From: Phycisphaerae bacterium
GTDB taxonomy: Bacteria; Planctomycetota; Phycisphaerae; UBA1845; Fen-1342
Direction of reading: 5' to 3'
Length of the DNA: 64,000 nucleotides
Assembly (NCBI GenBank): GCA_017999985.1
Contig: JAGNKU010000001.1
Span: forward strand, 837,203-901,202
Shown here: positions 42,547 to 51,313 of the stretch, piece after piece
Position numbering within the stretch: position 1 is the first letter of the stretch
How the letters are laid out: every line of letters begins with the position of its first letter
The notes under the pieces: generated by a model
The model's database searches: none
Told to the model about the DNA's origin: nothing
Seen by the model: the letters and a program-made list of their open reading frames with translations, nothing else
Translations under genes and position numbers: made by a program

Positions 42547-44235
42547 ATGGCGGTCAAACAACTCGCGTTCGATCAGGAGGCGCAGCAGGCCATTCTGGCC
42601 GGCGTCGAAAAGCTCGCCGCCGCGGTCAAAAGCACCTACGGCCCGCGTGGCCGCACCGCGGTCCTCGACAAGGGCTGGGGCGGTCCGACCGTCACCAAGG
42701 ACGGCGTCACGGTGGCCGAGGAGATCGAGCTGCACAACAAGTACGAGAACATGGGCGCCCAGCTCGTGAAGGAAGCTGCGAGCAAGACGAGCGATGTCGC
42801 CGGCGACGGCACCACCGCCGCCACGGTGCTCGCTGAGGCGATCTACAAAGAGGGCCTGCGGGCCGTCACGGCCGGCCACGACCCCAACGCGATCAATCGC
42901 GGCATCGAGGTCGCCGTCCGGGCCGTTGTTGAGGAGATCAAAAAGCTCGCCCGCCCGGTCAAGCTGGAAGCCAAGAGTGCCGCGGACGTCATCAACATCG
43001 CCACCATCTCGGCCAATAACGACCGCTCGGTCGGCGAGATCATGGCGGACTGCTTCGCGAAAGTCGGCAAGGACGGTGTCATCACGGTCGAGGAGGGCAA
43101 GAGCCTCGACACGACCGTCGATGTCGTCGAGGGCATGCAGTTTGACCGCGGCTACCTCAGCCCGCATTTCATCACGAACCCCGAGGAAATGCAGGTCAAC
43201 CTGGAGAAGGCGTTTGTCCTCGTCTTCGAGGACAAGATCAGCAGCGTGACCAAGCTCGTCCCGCTGCTCGAGAAGGTTGCCCAGGCCAAGCGCCCGCTGC
43301 TCATCATCGCCGAGGACGTCGAGGGCGAGGCCTTGGCGACGCTGGTCGTGAACAAGCTGCGCGGCATCCTCCAGGTCGCGGCCGTCAAGGCCCCCGGCTA
43401 TGGCGATCGCCGCAAGGCCATGCTCGAAGACATTGCCATCCTCACCGGCGGCAAGCCGCTGTTCAAGGACCTGGGCATCGAGCTCGACCACGTGCAGATC
43501 GCCGATCTCGGCCAGGCCAAGAAGATCCGCATCGACAACGACAACACCACGATCATCGAAGGCGCCGGCGACAGCGCGGCCATCAAGGGCCGCATCGCCC
43601 AGATCCGCCGCGAGATCGACCAGACCACCAGCGACTACGACCGCGAGAAGCTCCAAGAGCGGCTCGCAAAGCTCGCCGGCGGTGTCGCGCAGATTAACGT
43701 GGGTGCCGCGTCCGAGGCCGAGTTGAAAGAGAAGAAGGCCCGTGTCGAGGACGCGCTGCACGCCACCCGCGCCGCCATCGAGGAAGGCGTGGTCCCCGGC
43801 GGCGGCGTGGCCCTGCTGCGGGCGCGCAAGGCCCTGGAGAACCTGCGGATCAAGGGCGAAGGTGAGAAGGTTGGCGTGAAGATCGTCCGCGACGCCCTCA
43901 CGATGCCCATTCGCCAGATCGCGGCCAACGCCGGCTACGAGCCCGCCGTCGTGCTGAAGAAGGTGGACTCGAACGAGACGGCCACGTTCGGCTTCAACGC
44001 CGACACGGGCGCGTATGCGGACCTGATGAAGAGCGGGATCATCGATCCGGCGAAGGTCGTGCGCAGCTCGATTGAGAACGGCAGCAGCGTTGCCCGCATC
44101 CTGCTCTCCAGCGCGTGCCTGGTCGCCGAGAAGCCGAAGGACAAGAAGGGCAAGGGCGCTCACAACCACGGACCGGGCGGCATGGGCGACATGGACGACG
44201 AGATGGGTGGCATGGGTGGTATGGGAATGATGTAG
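42547..44235 (+). CDS. groEL: chaperonin GroEL, paralogue 1
   Basis: 562 aa, ~15 residues longer than E. coli GroEL. The SD is AAGGAG nine bases upstream. The ATP-binding and hydrolysis signatures are present: [47 protein letters not shown] with catalytic Asp, and [20 protein letters not shown] with the second catalytic Asp. The C-terminus ends in a Gly/Met-rich flexible tail ([10 protein letters not shown]) as in classic folding chaperonins. It forms the 14-mer cage with GroES encoded 129 bp downstream. Order groEL-groES is the reverse of usual. Confidence 0.98.
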   Translation: MAVKQLAFDQEAQQAILAGVEKLAAAVKSTYGPRGRTAVLDKGWGGPTVTKDGVTVAEEIELHNKYENMGAQLVKEAASKTSDVAGDGTTAATVLAEAIYKEGLRAVTAGHDPNAINRGIEVAVRAVVEEIKKLARPVKLEAKSAADVINIATISANNDRSVGEIMADCFAKVGKDGVITVEEGKSLDTTVDVVEGMQFDRGYLSPHFITNPEEMQVNLEKAFVLVFEDKISSVTKLVPLLEKVAQAKRPLLIIAEDVEGEALATLVVNKLRGILQVAAVKAPGYGDRRKAMLEDIAILTGGKPLFKDLGIELDHVQIADLGQAKKIRIDNDNTTIIEGAGDSAAIKGRIAQIRREIDQTTSDYDREKLQERLAKLAGGVAQINVGAASEAELKEKKARVEDALHATRAAIEEGVVPGGGVALLRARKALENLRIKGEGEKVGVKIVRDALTMPIRQIAANAGYEPAVVLKKVDSNETATFGFNADTGAYADLMKSGIIDPAKVVRSSIENGSSVARILLSSACLVAEKPKDKKGKGAHNHGPGGMGDMDDEMGGMGGMGMM

Positions 44236-44242
44236 GCCGAAA

Positions 44243-44340
44243 AGTTAGAAGTAATAAGTCGGAAGTGTGCAGTAAAACGGACGATCCGATCACGCACCTC
44301 GGACTTATGACTTGGCACTTATGACTTCAAACTTCTGGCT
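44243..44340 (+). repeat. GTCAGAAGT-type inverted repeat between groEL and groES
   Basis: The left arm AGTTAGAAGTAATAAGTCGG matches in reverse the right-hand words GACTTATGACTT and ACTTATGACTTCAAACTTCT, forming an imperfect hairpin. The 9-base word ACTTATGAC occurs twice. It is similar in type to 44684-44763. It may act as a processing site or attenuator, or be a decayed mobile repeat. Confidence 0.55.
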
Positions 44341-44364
44341 GCGATAGCAAACGGAGATTGAGCA

Positions 44365-44679
44365 ATGCCTACCGCGACGGCGAAGAAACTGAAGATTCGT
44401 CCCCTGGATGACCGCGTGGTCGTACAGCCGTTCGAGGCCGAGGAGCGCACGCGCGGCGGGATCGTCCTGCCCGACAGTGCCCGCGAGAAGCCCCAGCAGG
44501 GCAAGGTCATCGCGACCGGCCCCGGCAAGCTGCTCGAGAAGACCGGCGAGCGCGGCACGATGTCGCTGAAGGTCGGCGACGCCGTCTTCTACGGCAAGTA
44601 CGCCGGCACCGAGGTCGAGCTCGAAGGCGAGAAATACGTGATTCTCCGCGAGAGCGATGTGCTCGCGGTACAGGACTAG
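44365..44679 (+). CDS. groES: co-chaperonin GroES
   Basis: 104 aa. KIRPLDDRVVVQPFEAEERT at the N-terminus, RGGIVLPDSAREKPQQGKVI mobile-loop region, then GDAVFYGKYAGTEVELEGEK and YVILRESDVLAV make this a standard Cpn10. GGAG lies eight bases before the ATG. It caps GroEL rings. It is flanked on both sides by groEL genes, so it could serve both paralogues. Confidence 0.98.
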   Translation: MPTATAKKLKIRPLDDRVVVQPFEAEERTRGGIVLPDSAREKPQQGKVIATGPGKLLEKTGERGTMSLKVGDAVFYGKYAGTEVELEGEKYVILRESDVLAVQD

Positions 44680-44683
44680 ACTC

Positions 44684-44763
44684 CAGGTCAGAAGGGTGAG
44701 GCCGGAAGTGCGGACGGCTTGCGATGTGCCAGCCCTGTGACTTCGAACTTCTGATTTCTGACT
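44684..44763 (+). repeat. GTCAGAAGT-type inverted repeat between groES and groEL2
   Basis: GTCAGAA (44687-44693) pairs with TTCTGAC (44756-44762). Inside, GGAAGT and ACTTC words add partial pairing around a ~60-base centre. The layout is the same as at 44243, in the equivalent position of the next gap. Confidence 0.55.
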
Positions 44764-44823
44764 GCGGATGACAAGAGAATACGAGCCGTCATCGCCGGCT
44801 ACAGCACACTAGAGGTCGAAGAT

Positions 44824-46440
44824 ATGCCTGCCAAGCAACTGATGTACAGCGATCGGGCCCGCCAGGAGATGCTCGCCGGCGTGCGCAAGCTCGCCCGCGC
44901 CGTCGCCTCCACGCTCGGTCCCGTCGGCCGCAACGTCCTGCTCCAGAAATCCTGGGGCGCCCCACGCATCACCAAGGACGGCGTCACCGTCAGCAAGGAG
45001 GTCGAGCTGCCCGAGCCTTTCCAGAACATGGGTGCCAAGCTCGTTAACGAGGTCGCCAGCAAGACCTCGGACGCCGCCGGCGACGGTACTACCACCGCCA
45101 CCGTGCTGGCCGAAGCCATCTTCGCCGAAGGCCTCAAGAACGTGACCGCCGGCGCCGCCCCGATGGCTCTGAAGCGCGGCATTGACGCTGCCGTCCAGAT
45201 TGCCGTCGAGGAGATCAAGAAGCAGTCGACCAAGGTCCGCGGCAAGGACGACATCGCCAAGGTCGCGACGATCAGCGCCAACGGCGACACCGAGGTTGGC
45301 AAGATCCTCTCTGCCGCGTTCGAGAAGGTCAGCAAGGACGGCGTGATCGAGATCGAGGAAGGCAAGGGTCTCGAGACGACCTGGGAGCACGTCGAGGGCA
45401 TGCAGTTCGACAAGGGCTTCATCTCGCCCTACTTCATCACGAACCCCACGTCGCTCGAAGTCCTGCTCGAAGACCCCTACATCCTGATCTATGAGAAGAA
45501 GATCAGCTCCATTCGCGACCTGGTCCCGCTGCTGGAGAAGGTCCTGCAGGTGGCCAAGCCGCTGCTCGTCATCGCCGAAGACCTCGAAGGCGAAGCCCTC
45601 GCGACCCTGGTCGTCAACAAGCTCCGCGGCCTGCTCAACGTCGCCGCCGTCAAGGCCCCCGGCTTCGGCGACCGGCGCAAGGCCATGCTTGAAGACATCG
45701 CCGTCCTCACCGGCGGCGAGTTCGTCAGCGAGGACCGCGGCATCAAGCTCGAGAACGTCGAGCTGAGCATGCTCGGCACCGCCAAGCGCGTCGTCATCAC
45801 CAAGGACGACACGACCATCATCGAGGGTGCCGGCAAGAAGAAGGACATCCAGGCCCGCTGCGAGCAGATCCGCGCCCAGATCGCCAAGACCACCAGCGAC
45901 TACGACCGCGAGAAGCTCCAGGAACGCCTGGCTAAGCTCACCGGCGGCGTGGCCGTCGTGCAGGTCGGCGGCGCCACCGAGATCGAGGTCAAGGAGCGCA
46001 AGGACCTCGTCGATGATGCCTTCCACGCCACCAAGGCGGCGGCCGAGGAAGGCGTGGTCCCCGGCGGCGGCGTGGTGTTCCTCCGCGCGATCAAGGCGGT
46101 GCTGGACGCCGCGAAACAGGCCGAGGGTGACGAGGCCGTCGGCTATCGCATCGTCGCCAAGGCCCTGGAATATCCCGCCCGCCAGATCGCCGAGAACGCC
46201 GGCGAGGACGGTGGCGTGGTCGTCGACGAGATCCTGTCGCGGCCCAAGGGCACCGGGTTTGACGCGGCGCGCGGCGAGTACGTGGACATGCTTGAGGCCG
46301 GGATCATCGACCCGGCCAAGGTCGCGCGCGTGGCGCTGCAGAACGCCGCCAGCGTCGCCGGCCTGATGCTGACGACCGACGTGCTCTGCACCGAGTACAA
46401 GGAAGACAAGCACGAGGCGATCGAAGGCGCGACGCGCTAG
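44824..46440 (+). CDS. groEL2: chaperonin GroEL, paralogue 2
   Basis: 538 aa. All ATPase motifs are intact ([56 protein letters not shown]). The Gly-Gly-Met tail is missing: the protein ends [14 protein letters not shown]. Substrate-binding and tail differences from paralogue 1 suggest a separate client set or regulation. GAGG eight bases before the ATG is the SD. It is followed by a hairpin at 46474-46505. Confidence 0.98.
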   Translation: MPAKQLMYSDRARQEMLAGVRKLARAVASTLGPVGRNVLLQKSWGAPRITKDGVTVSKEVELPEPFQNMGAKLVNEVASKTSDAAGDGTTTATVLAEAIFAEGLKNVTAGAAPMALKRGIDAAVQIAVEEIKKQSTKVRGKDDIAKVATISANGDTEVGKILSAAFEKVSKDGVIEIEEGKGLETTWEHVEGMQFDKGFISPYFITNPTSLEVLLEDPYILIYEKKISSIRDLVPLLEKVLQVAKPLLVIAEDLEGEALATLVVNKLRGLLNVAAVKAPGFGDRRKAMLEDIAVLTGGEFVSEDRGIKLENVELSMLGTAKRVVITKDDTTIIEGAGKKKDIQARCEQIRAQIAKTTSDYDREKLQERLAKLTGGVAVVQVGGATEIEVKERKDLVDDAFHATKAAAEEGVVPGGGVVFLRAIKAVLDAAKQAEGDEAVGYRIVAKALEYPARQIAENAGEDGGVVVDEILSRPKGTGFDAARGEYVDMLEAGIIDPAKVARVALQNAASVAGLMLTTDVLCTEYKEDKHEAIEGATR

Positions 46441-46473
46441 GCAACGGCCGCCCGGCGGCCAACGGACCGGTTC

Positions 46474-46505
46474 ACAGGGGCGCGCTCCACGGCGAACGCC
46501 CCTGT
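46474..46505 (+). terminator. hairpin after groEL2, possible terminator
   Basis: ACAGGGGCG (46474-46482) and CGCCCCTGT (46497-46505) make a perfect 9-bp stem with a 14-base loop, followed by CGTCTTAA. The U-run is poor, so it may instead be an mRNA-processing or partial attenuation structure before dnaJ. Confidence 0.4.
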
Positions 46506-46588
46506 CGTCTTAACGGCCCGCGCCCCGCGCGTCCGATAGAATGCTTGCAGCCGGTTCGCCCCGGCCAAGTGGCTCGGGCCCGAGGCGC

Positions 46589-47734
46589 ATGGTGACGCAA
46601 AAGCGCGATTACTACGAAGTCCTCGGCGTGCAGCGCAGCGCCACGCCCGAAGAGATCAAGCGCGCTTACCGCCAGGCCGCCCTCAAGTACCACCCCGACC
46701 GCAACAAGGAGCCGGGCGCCGAAGACCGCTTCAAGGAGGCTGCCGAGGCCTACGAGGTCCTCTCCGACGCCGACAAGCGCGCCCGCTACGACCACTACGG
46801 CCACGCCGGCCTCGAAGGCGTCGGCATGCACGACTTCTCCGGCATGCGCGTGGACGACATCTTCAGCGTCTTCAGCGAGCTGTTCGGCGGCGCGTTTGGC
46901 GGCGGCGGCTTCGGCCGCGGGCATGCCAACCACGGCATCGACATCCAGACTACGATCGAGATCGACCTGCAGGAAGTCCTCACCGGCGTGGAGAAATCGC
47001 TCCGCTTCGAGCGCAACGATCTCTGCGAGCACTGCCAGGGCCAGGGCTGTGAGCCCGGTACCCAGCGCCGTAACTGCGCCACGTGCGGCGGCTACGGCCA
47101 GGTGGAGCGCCAGGTGTCGATGGGTTTTTTCGCCACGCGCAGCGTCGTCGAGTGCCCGCAGTGCCACGGCCGCGGCTGGTTTGCCGAGCGGCCGTGCCGC
47201 GCGTGCAACGGCACGGCGCGCGGCCGCCGCGAGCGCGTCCTCGAAATCAAGGTGCCCCCGGGCGTGCAGGACGGGCAGAGCATCCGCGTGCGCGGCGAGG
47301 GCGAGCCCGGCTACTCCGGCTCCCAGCGCGGCGATCTGCGCTGCGTGATCCGTGTCCGGCAGCACGAGTTCTTTCAGCGCGACGGCGACCACCTGATCTG
47401 CATCCTGCCGATCAGCTTCACGCAGGCCGCGCTCGGGGCGCAGGTCGACGTGCCGACCCTCACCGGCACCGCGCCGCTGCGCATCCCGGCCGGCACACAG
47501 CATGGCACCGTCTTCCAGTTGCCGGGCAAGGGGCTGCCCAACCTGCGCAACGGCCGCCGCGGCAACCAGATCGTGCAGGTGGTCGTCGAGATTCCGAAGA
47601 AACTGAGCCGGGAGCAGACCGAGTTGCTGCGCAAGTTCGCGGCCACCGAAGACAAGCGTGTCTCGCCGCAGTCCAAGGGCTTCTTCGACCAGATGAAGGA
47701 GTACCTGCGCGGCGAGGCGGACGAGAACCCCTGA
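46589..47734 (+). CDS. dnaJ: chaperone DnaJ
   Basis: 381 aa from ATG 46589 ([17 protein letters not shown]), the canonical N-terminus. The upstream extension is not conserved. It has a J domain with HPD ([10 protein letters not shown]), a Gly/Phe-rich linker ([18 protein letters not shown]), four zinc-finger repeats ([32 protein letters not shown]; the last lacks the final Gly) and beta-sandwich client-binding domains with an SLSREQ-like [14 protein letters not shown]. It stimulates DnaK ATPase, but no dnaK lies in this window. It is followed by grpE after 29 bp. Confidence 0.97.
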   Translation: MVTQKRDYYEVLGVQRSATPEEIKRAYRQAALKYHPDRNKEPGAEDRFKEAAEAYEVLSDADKRARYDHYGHAGLEGVGMHDFSGMRVDDIFSVFSELFGGAFGGGGFGRGHANHGIDIQTTIEIDLQEVLTGVEKSLRFERNDLCEHCQGQGCEPGTQRRNCATCGGYGQVERQVSMGFFATRSVVECPQCHGRGWFAERPCRACNGTARGRRERVLEIKVPPGVQDGQSIRVRGEGEPGYSGSQRGDLRCVIRVRQHEFFQRDGDHLICILPISFTQAALGAQVDVPTLTGTAPLRIPAGTQHGTVFQLPGKGLPNLRNGRRGNQIVQVVVEIPKKLSREQTELLRKFAATEDKRVSPQSKGFFDQMKEYLRGEADENP

Positions 47735-47763
47735 TCCCGTAGCGTGAACGTGTTGACGACAGC

Positions 47764-48360
47764 ATGAGCCGAAAAGCCAAGCCCGACCCCGACGTGACCG
47801 AGCCGACCGAGGCGGCCCCCGAGTCGCCGACCGCGGAGCAGACGCCGCCCGCGCCGGAGGATGAGGCCACCGCGCTGCGGCGCGAGGTCGCCGAACTGCG
47901 AGACCAGCACTTGCGGCTGATGGCCGAGCTGCAGAACCAGCAAAAGCGCGCCCTGCGCGACAAGCAGGAGGCGCAGCGCTACGCCGAGTCCGAGTTCGCC
48001 CGCGAGCTGCTCGTCGTCATCGACGACCTGGAGCGCACGCTGGATTCGGCGAAGGCCACCACGGATGCCCAGGCGCTGGCCGAAGGCGTGCGGATCATCT
48101 ACGACCACTTTCTGAAGGTCTTGCGCGGCCGTCACATCGCGCCGATCGAGTCCGTCGGCCGGCCCTTCGATCCCGCGTTTCACGAAGCGCTGCTCCAGCA
48201 GCCCAGCGCCGATCAGCCGGCCGGTACGGTCCTCCAGGAGCTCGCCCGCGGCTACACGATGCACGAGCGCGTCCTGCGCCCCAGCCGCGTGATTGTCTCC
48301 AGCGGTCCGGCCCCCGCCGCGCCGCCGCCGAGCCCGAACCAACCGGAACCACAGGTGTAG
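47764..48360 (+). CDS. grpE: nucleotide exchange factor GrpE
   Basis: 198 aa. An acidic/Pro-rich start, then a long coiled coil (ALRREVAELRDQHLRLMAEL QNQQ...) and a beta-domain containing GVRIIYDHFLKVLRGRHIAP and PVGRPFDP-like VGRPFDPAFHEALLQQ, typical of GrpE. The C-terminal tail is Pro/Ala-rich. It exchanges ADP for ATP on DnaK. It has a weak SD, lies 29 bp after dnaJ and 2 bp before the FmdB gene, so it is cotranscribed with both. Confidence 0.96.
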   Translation: MSRKAKPDPDVTEPTEAAPESPTAEQTPPAPEDEATALRREVAELRDQHLRLMAELQNQQKRALRDKQEAQRYAESEFARELLVVIDDLERTLDSAKATTDAQALAEGVRIIYDHFLKVLRGRHIAPIESVGRPFDPAFHEALLQQPSADQPAGTVLQELARGYTMHERVLRPSRVIVSSGPAPAAPPPSPNQPEPQV

Positions 48361-48362
48361 TC

Positions 48363-48716
48363 ATGCCGACCTATGAATACCGCTGCGGTGCCTGCGGACA
48401 CGCGTTCGAGGAGTTCCAGTCCATCACCGCCGCCCCGCTGAAGAAGTGCCCAAGCTGCGGGAAGCGCACGCTCGAACGACTCATCGGCACCGGCGGCGGC
48501 ATCATCTTCAAGGGCGCGGGCTTCTATCAGACTGACTACCGCAGCGAATCGTACAAGAAAGCGGCCGACGCTGAGAAGAGCGCCACGACGGGCTCCGGTG
48601 GCAACGGCCACGACTCGTCCGCCAAGTCCGGGGAGAAAACTCCGGCGAAGACCCCGCCCGCCGACGCGCCCAAACCGGCCCGCGCCCGGGAAAAGCAGAA
48701 AGCCAAGCCGGCTTGA
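48363..48716 (+). CDS. FmdB-family zinc-ribbon protein
   Basis: 117 aa. MPTYEYRCGACGHAFEEFQS and KKCPSCGKRTLERLIGTGGG form the FmdB regulatory zinc ribbon (CxxC-x27-CxxC), followed by the family's GGGIIFKGAGFYQTDYRS and a Lys/Ala/Pro-rich tail. FmdB-like proteins are small putative regulators of unclear mechanism. The start is 2 bp after the grpE stop (translational coupling), an arrangement common in planctomycetes. Confidence 0.93.
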   Translation: MPTYEYRCGACGHAFEEFQSITAAPLKKCPSCGKRTLERLIGTGGGIIFKGAGFYQTDYRSESYKKAADAEKSATTGSGGNGHDSSAKSGEKTPAKTPPADAPKPARAREKQKAKPA

Positions 48717-48752
48717 CGTTGCGGGCGCCGTCCCATAGAAGAGTCTGCAACC

Positions 48753-49157
48753 ATGGCCGATTCGCAGCCCATCGACTTGCTGGTCATCACGCCCGAGCGG
48801 CAGGTGCTCGAGGCTTCCGCCGACGCGGTGGTCATTCCTGCGCACGACGGTGAGCTGGGCGTGCTGCGCGACCGCGCCCCCGTGCTGTGCGAGCTCGGCA
48901 TCGGCCAGTTGCGCTATACACAGGCCGGCGTCCCGCGCCGCGTGTTCATCGATGGCGGCTTCGCGCAGGTCATCGAGAACCACGTGACTGTCCTGACCAG
49001 CCGCGCTTTGCCCGCCGACCAGATCACCAAGGAAGTCGTGGCGGCGGCGGAGCGCGCTGTCGAAAAGCACACGGGGTTGGACGCCGAAAGCCGCGACGCC
49101 CGCGAACGGGCCCAGAAGCGCCTCAGCGTCCTGCGCAGCATGCACACCACCGATTGA
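48753..49157 (+). CDS. atpC: F-type ATP synthase epsilon subunit
   Basis: 134 aa, normal length. The N-terminal beta-sandwich has LLVITPERQVLEASADAVVI and HDGELGVLRDRAPVLCELGI. The pair RRVFIDGGFAQVIENHVTVL then a helical C-terminal ERAVEKHTGLDAESRDARER completes the subunit. It couples F1 rotation and inhibits ATP hydrolysis. No other atp gene is present here, so it is separated from the rest of the operon unless those lie elsewhere. It follows fmdB by 36 bp on the same strand. Confidence 0.93.
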   Translation: MADSQPIDLLVITPERQVLEASADAVVIPAHDGELGVLRDRAPVLCELGIGQLRYTQAGVPRRVFIDGGFAQVIENHVTVLTSRALPADQITKEVVAAAERAVEKHTGLDAESRDARERAQKRLSVLRSMHTTD

Positions 49158-49224
49158 CCCATTGCCGGTGTCAGGTTTCTTCGGGTCGGGGCCGCCCGCT
49201 GCGCGGCCCGGGGACTTCGGCTAT

Positions 49225-49291
49225 GTGGGTGGTACGGGCGTCCCGCCCCGTCCCGCTTGTCCCCAGAACGGGCAAGATGCCCATACCACCC
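49225..49291 (+). repeat. dispersed palindromic element (copy 2)
   Basis: GGGTGGTACGGGCGTCCCGC at the left and ACGGGCAAGATGCCCATACC then ACCC at the right form an inverted pair (GGGTGGTA/TACCACCC). It is closely similar to 19136-19249. It lies after atpC, in front of the terminator of the facing PDZ gene. Confidence 0.75.
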
Positions 49292-49299
49292 AACCCCCG

Positions 49300-49335
49300 C
49301 GCAAAGCAAACGGCCGGCGACAAGCACCGGCCGTT
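49300..49335 (-). terminator. intrinsic-terminator-like hairpin of the sigma/anti-sigma/PDZ operon
   Basis: On the minus strand AACGGCCGG, a 9-base loop, CCGGCCGTT (perfect 9-bp stem, 49309-49335) is followed by TGCTTTGCG. It sits ~30 bp after the PDZ gene stop. The T-rich tract is short. A similar T-rich + GCGCGG context occurs at 53257. Confidence 0.5.
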
Positions 49336-49363
49336 GCGCGCTGGGTGCTGGGTCTGGTTTCGG

Positions 49364-50758
49364 TTACTCGGTCGTGCAGTGGATGCGGTTGTAGAGCTCC
49401 GGCTGCTGGCGCTTGAACTCGTCCATGCTCTTGAACTCGTACTTGGTCGTTTGCCCGTTTTCCGTCACGGTCACCTCGACGCTGCCGTCATCGTCGACTA
49501 GTACCATTAGCGACTGCGACCCGTCGGTCGGCCCCGACTGCTTGCGGATACAGACCGTGCGCGCCTTGCGCACCGCCTCGTTGGCCTTCTGCAGCGCCTC
49601 GTGGCACTGTTCCTGCGCATCCGCGCTGTAGGCCTTCGCCCGTTCGAGCGCGTCTTCAATGTGCTTCTTCACGTCGACCTGAAAGTCGTGGCGCCACTGC
49701 AGCGCCCGCGAGCCCAATGGCTGCACCTTGATCACGCTCACCCCGTCGCCGGCCGCGTGCCGGCTATACAACTCGTACGCTGCCGGGTCCGTCGCCTCGA
49801 ACTCCTCTTCGCTCTCATACGTGGCCGAAGACTCGTTCCCATCCGCATCCGTCTTTGACACCTCGAACTTCCCGTCCGGCATGCGCTGGATCGTCGTCGT
49901 CGTGCCGTCGTCCGCCACCTGGATGCGGATCTGCACCTGCGCGTTGTCACTGCCATCCTTCGACATCCACAGACACCCGCCGTCCAGGTTGCGCAGGATC
50001 TTCACATCCATGTCCTTGCCGAATACGTCGAGCCCCTGGTGCAGCTTGTCCAGATCGATGCCGACGTCGAGGTCTTTCAGCTCCTTGAGCATCTCCGGCA
50101 GGTCGCGGAGCTGCCCCAGGTCGCGCATGATCCACTTGCCCTGCGGGCCGAGCTGCAGTGCCTTGCCATGCAGCTTCACCGCCGCATCCACGAAGCTGTC
50201 TTCCGGCTCCTCGTACTTCATCTCCCACTTCATTTCCGCCGGCCGCGTGATCGGCGTGATCGTCACCGCCAGCGGCGCCGCCTTCCGGATGATCCGCAGC
50301 GCTACCGGCTGATCGGGCAGCGTCTGGCCCACCGCGCTCATCAGGTCCGCCGGCGACTCGATCTCCGTCGCGCCGAACTGCACGACGACGTCATACTGCG
50401 CCAGCCCCGCCGCGTCCGCCGGGCTGTCCTTCATGACGTTCGAGATCATCACGCCCTGCTCACCGATGTGCGCCGCCAGCGGGGCCGGCACCGGCGTGAG
50501 CCGCACGCCGATCCAGACCTTGGACTCGTCTTCACCGGCCAGTCTGACCACACGCACACAACGGGTCCCGGCGGCCGGCGCATCTTCGTCCACTTCCGCC
50601 AGAGTCTGGTAAACCACCGGCCCGGACTCCCCATCTGCGCAGCCCACGGCGATCGCAACCGACGTCGGCTGGTCTTTCTCCACCGGCACCGCCGCAGCCG
50701 TCGCCGCGCCCAGCGCGGCCAGCGCCAGGAGCCACAGATTCATGAATGCAGGTAGCAT
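49364..50758 (-). CDS. secreted/periplasmic PDZ-domain protein of the sigma operon
   Basis: 464 aa. Signal peptide MNLWLLALAALGAATAAA cut before VPVEKD (an upstream ATG adds five residues). Residues ~90-170 hold a PDZ domain with WIGVRLTPVPAPLAAHIGEQ, GVMISNVMKDSPADAAGLAQ and VALRIIRK. The rest is highly charged, rich in acidic and Lys residues, with long amphipathic helices. It contains no protease triad. Encoded 15 bp after the anti-sigma gene, it is a candidate for sensing envelope state or for regulated release of the sigma factor. Mechanism unproven. Confidence 0.82.
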   Translation of the reverse strand: MLPAFMNLWLLALAALGAATAAAVPVEKDQPTSVAIAVGCADGESGPVVYQTLAEVDEDAPAAGTRCVRVVRLAGEDESKVWIGVRLTPVPAPLAAHIGEQGVMISNVMKDSPADAAGLAQYDVVVQFGATEIESPADLMSAVGQTLPDQPVALRIIRKAAPLAVTITPITRPAEMKWEMKYEEPEDSFVDAAVKLHGKALQLGPQGKWIMRDLGQLRDLPEMLKELKDLDVGIDLDKLHQGLDVFGKDMDVKILRNLDGGCLWMSKDGSDNAQVQIRIQVADDGTTTTIQRMPDGKFEVSKTDADGNESSATYESEEEFEATDPAAYELYSRHAAGDGVSVIKVQPLGSRALQWRHDFQVDVKKHIEDALERAKAYSADAQEQCHEALQKANEAVRKARTVCIRKQSGPTDGSQSLMVLVDDDGSVEVTVTENGQTTKYEFKSMDEFKRQQPELYNRIHCTTE

Positions 50759-50773
50759 GGCTGTTTCCTCTTG

Positions 50774-51313
50774 TCAGAAATCGCGATGTACGCCGATCAC
50801 GTGCGTCCGCACGCGATCCACTTCAATCACCAGATACGTATTCGGCTCACCCCCGGGGATCACGATCCACTCGCGCTCCGTCCCGCGCACCCGCAACTCC
50901 GGTCGCACGTATGCCGTGGGCACCTGCTCGATGCTGTCCACCTGCGGCACCAGCGGCGCAAACCACGACCCGGCCCCGGCCTCCATTGTTGGCCGTCCCG
51001 CGCCGCACGTGGGCGCGGTCTGCTTCGGCTGCAACCAGACAAACGCCGCCAGGCACGCCGCCGCCGCCACGGTCAGCCCTTTCGCGACCCGCAGCCCGAC
51101 GCCGCGGCGCGGGACGACGGATCCCGGCTGCTCCATTGCCGCCCGCAACGCCCCCCCCACCGCGCGGTCCACGGCCCGATACTCGTCGAACTGCGCCCGC
51201 ACCTCCGACTCGCGTCGCAACAGCGATTCGAGCAGCGCCCGCTCCTGGGGCGTGCACTCCCCGTCGAGGTAGCGCGAAAACAGGTGCTCCAGTCTGTCCG
51301 AACCCGCACTCAT
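50774..51313 (-). CDS. anti-sigma-factor-like single-pass membrane protein
   Basis: 179 aa. The N-terminal ~50 residues (LEHLFSRYLDGECTPQERAL) follow the anti-sigma pattern (YLDGEL(S)PEE), but no His-x3-Cys-x2-Cys zinc motif is seen. One transmembrane helix (VAKGLTVAAAACLAAFVWL) splits a cytosolic from an outer domain of ~80 residues. The ATG overlaps the sigma-factor stop as ATGA (4 bp), a standard coupling. It is probably the membrane inhibitor of the neighbouring ECF sigma factor. Confidence 0.85.
   Translation of the reverse strand: MSAGSDRLEHLFSRYLDGECTPQERALLESLLRRESEVRAQFDEYRAVDRAVGGALRAAMEQPGSVVPRRGVGLRVAKGLTVAAAACLAAFVWLQPKQTAPTCGAGRPTMEAGAGSWFAPLVPQVDSIEQVPTAYVRPELRVRGTEREWIVIPGGEPNTYLVIEVDRVRTHVIGVHRDF

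Noticed and set aside
44313..44330. TGGCAC upstream of groES as a second sigma-54 site
   Set aside because: The matching -12 TTGC is absent at the right distance. The word belongs to the inverted repeat.
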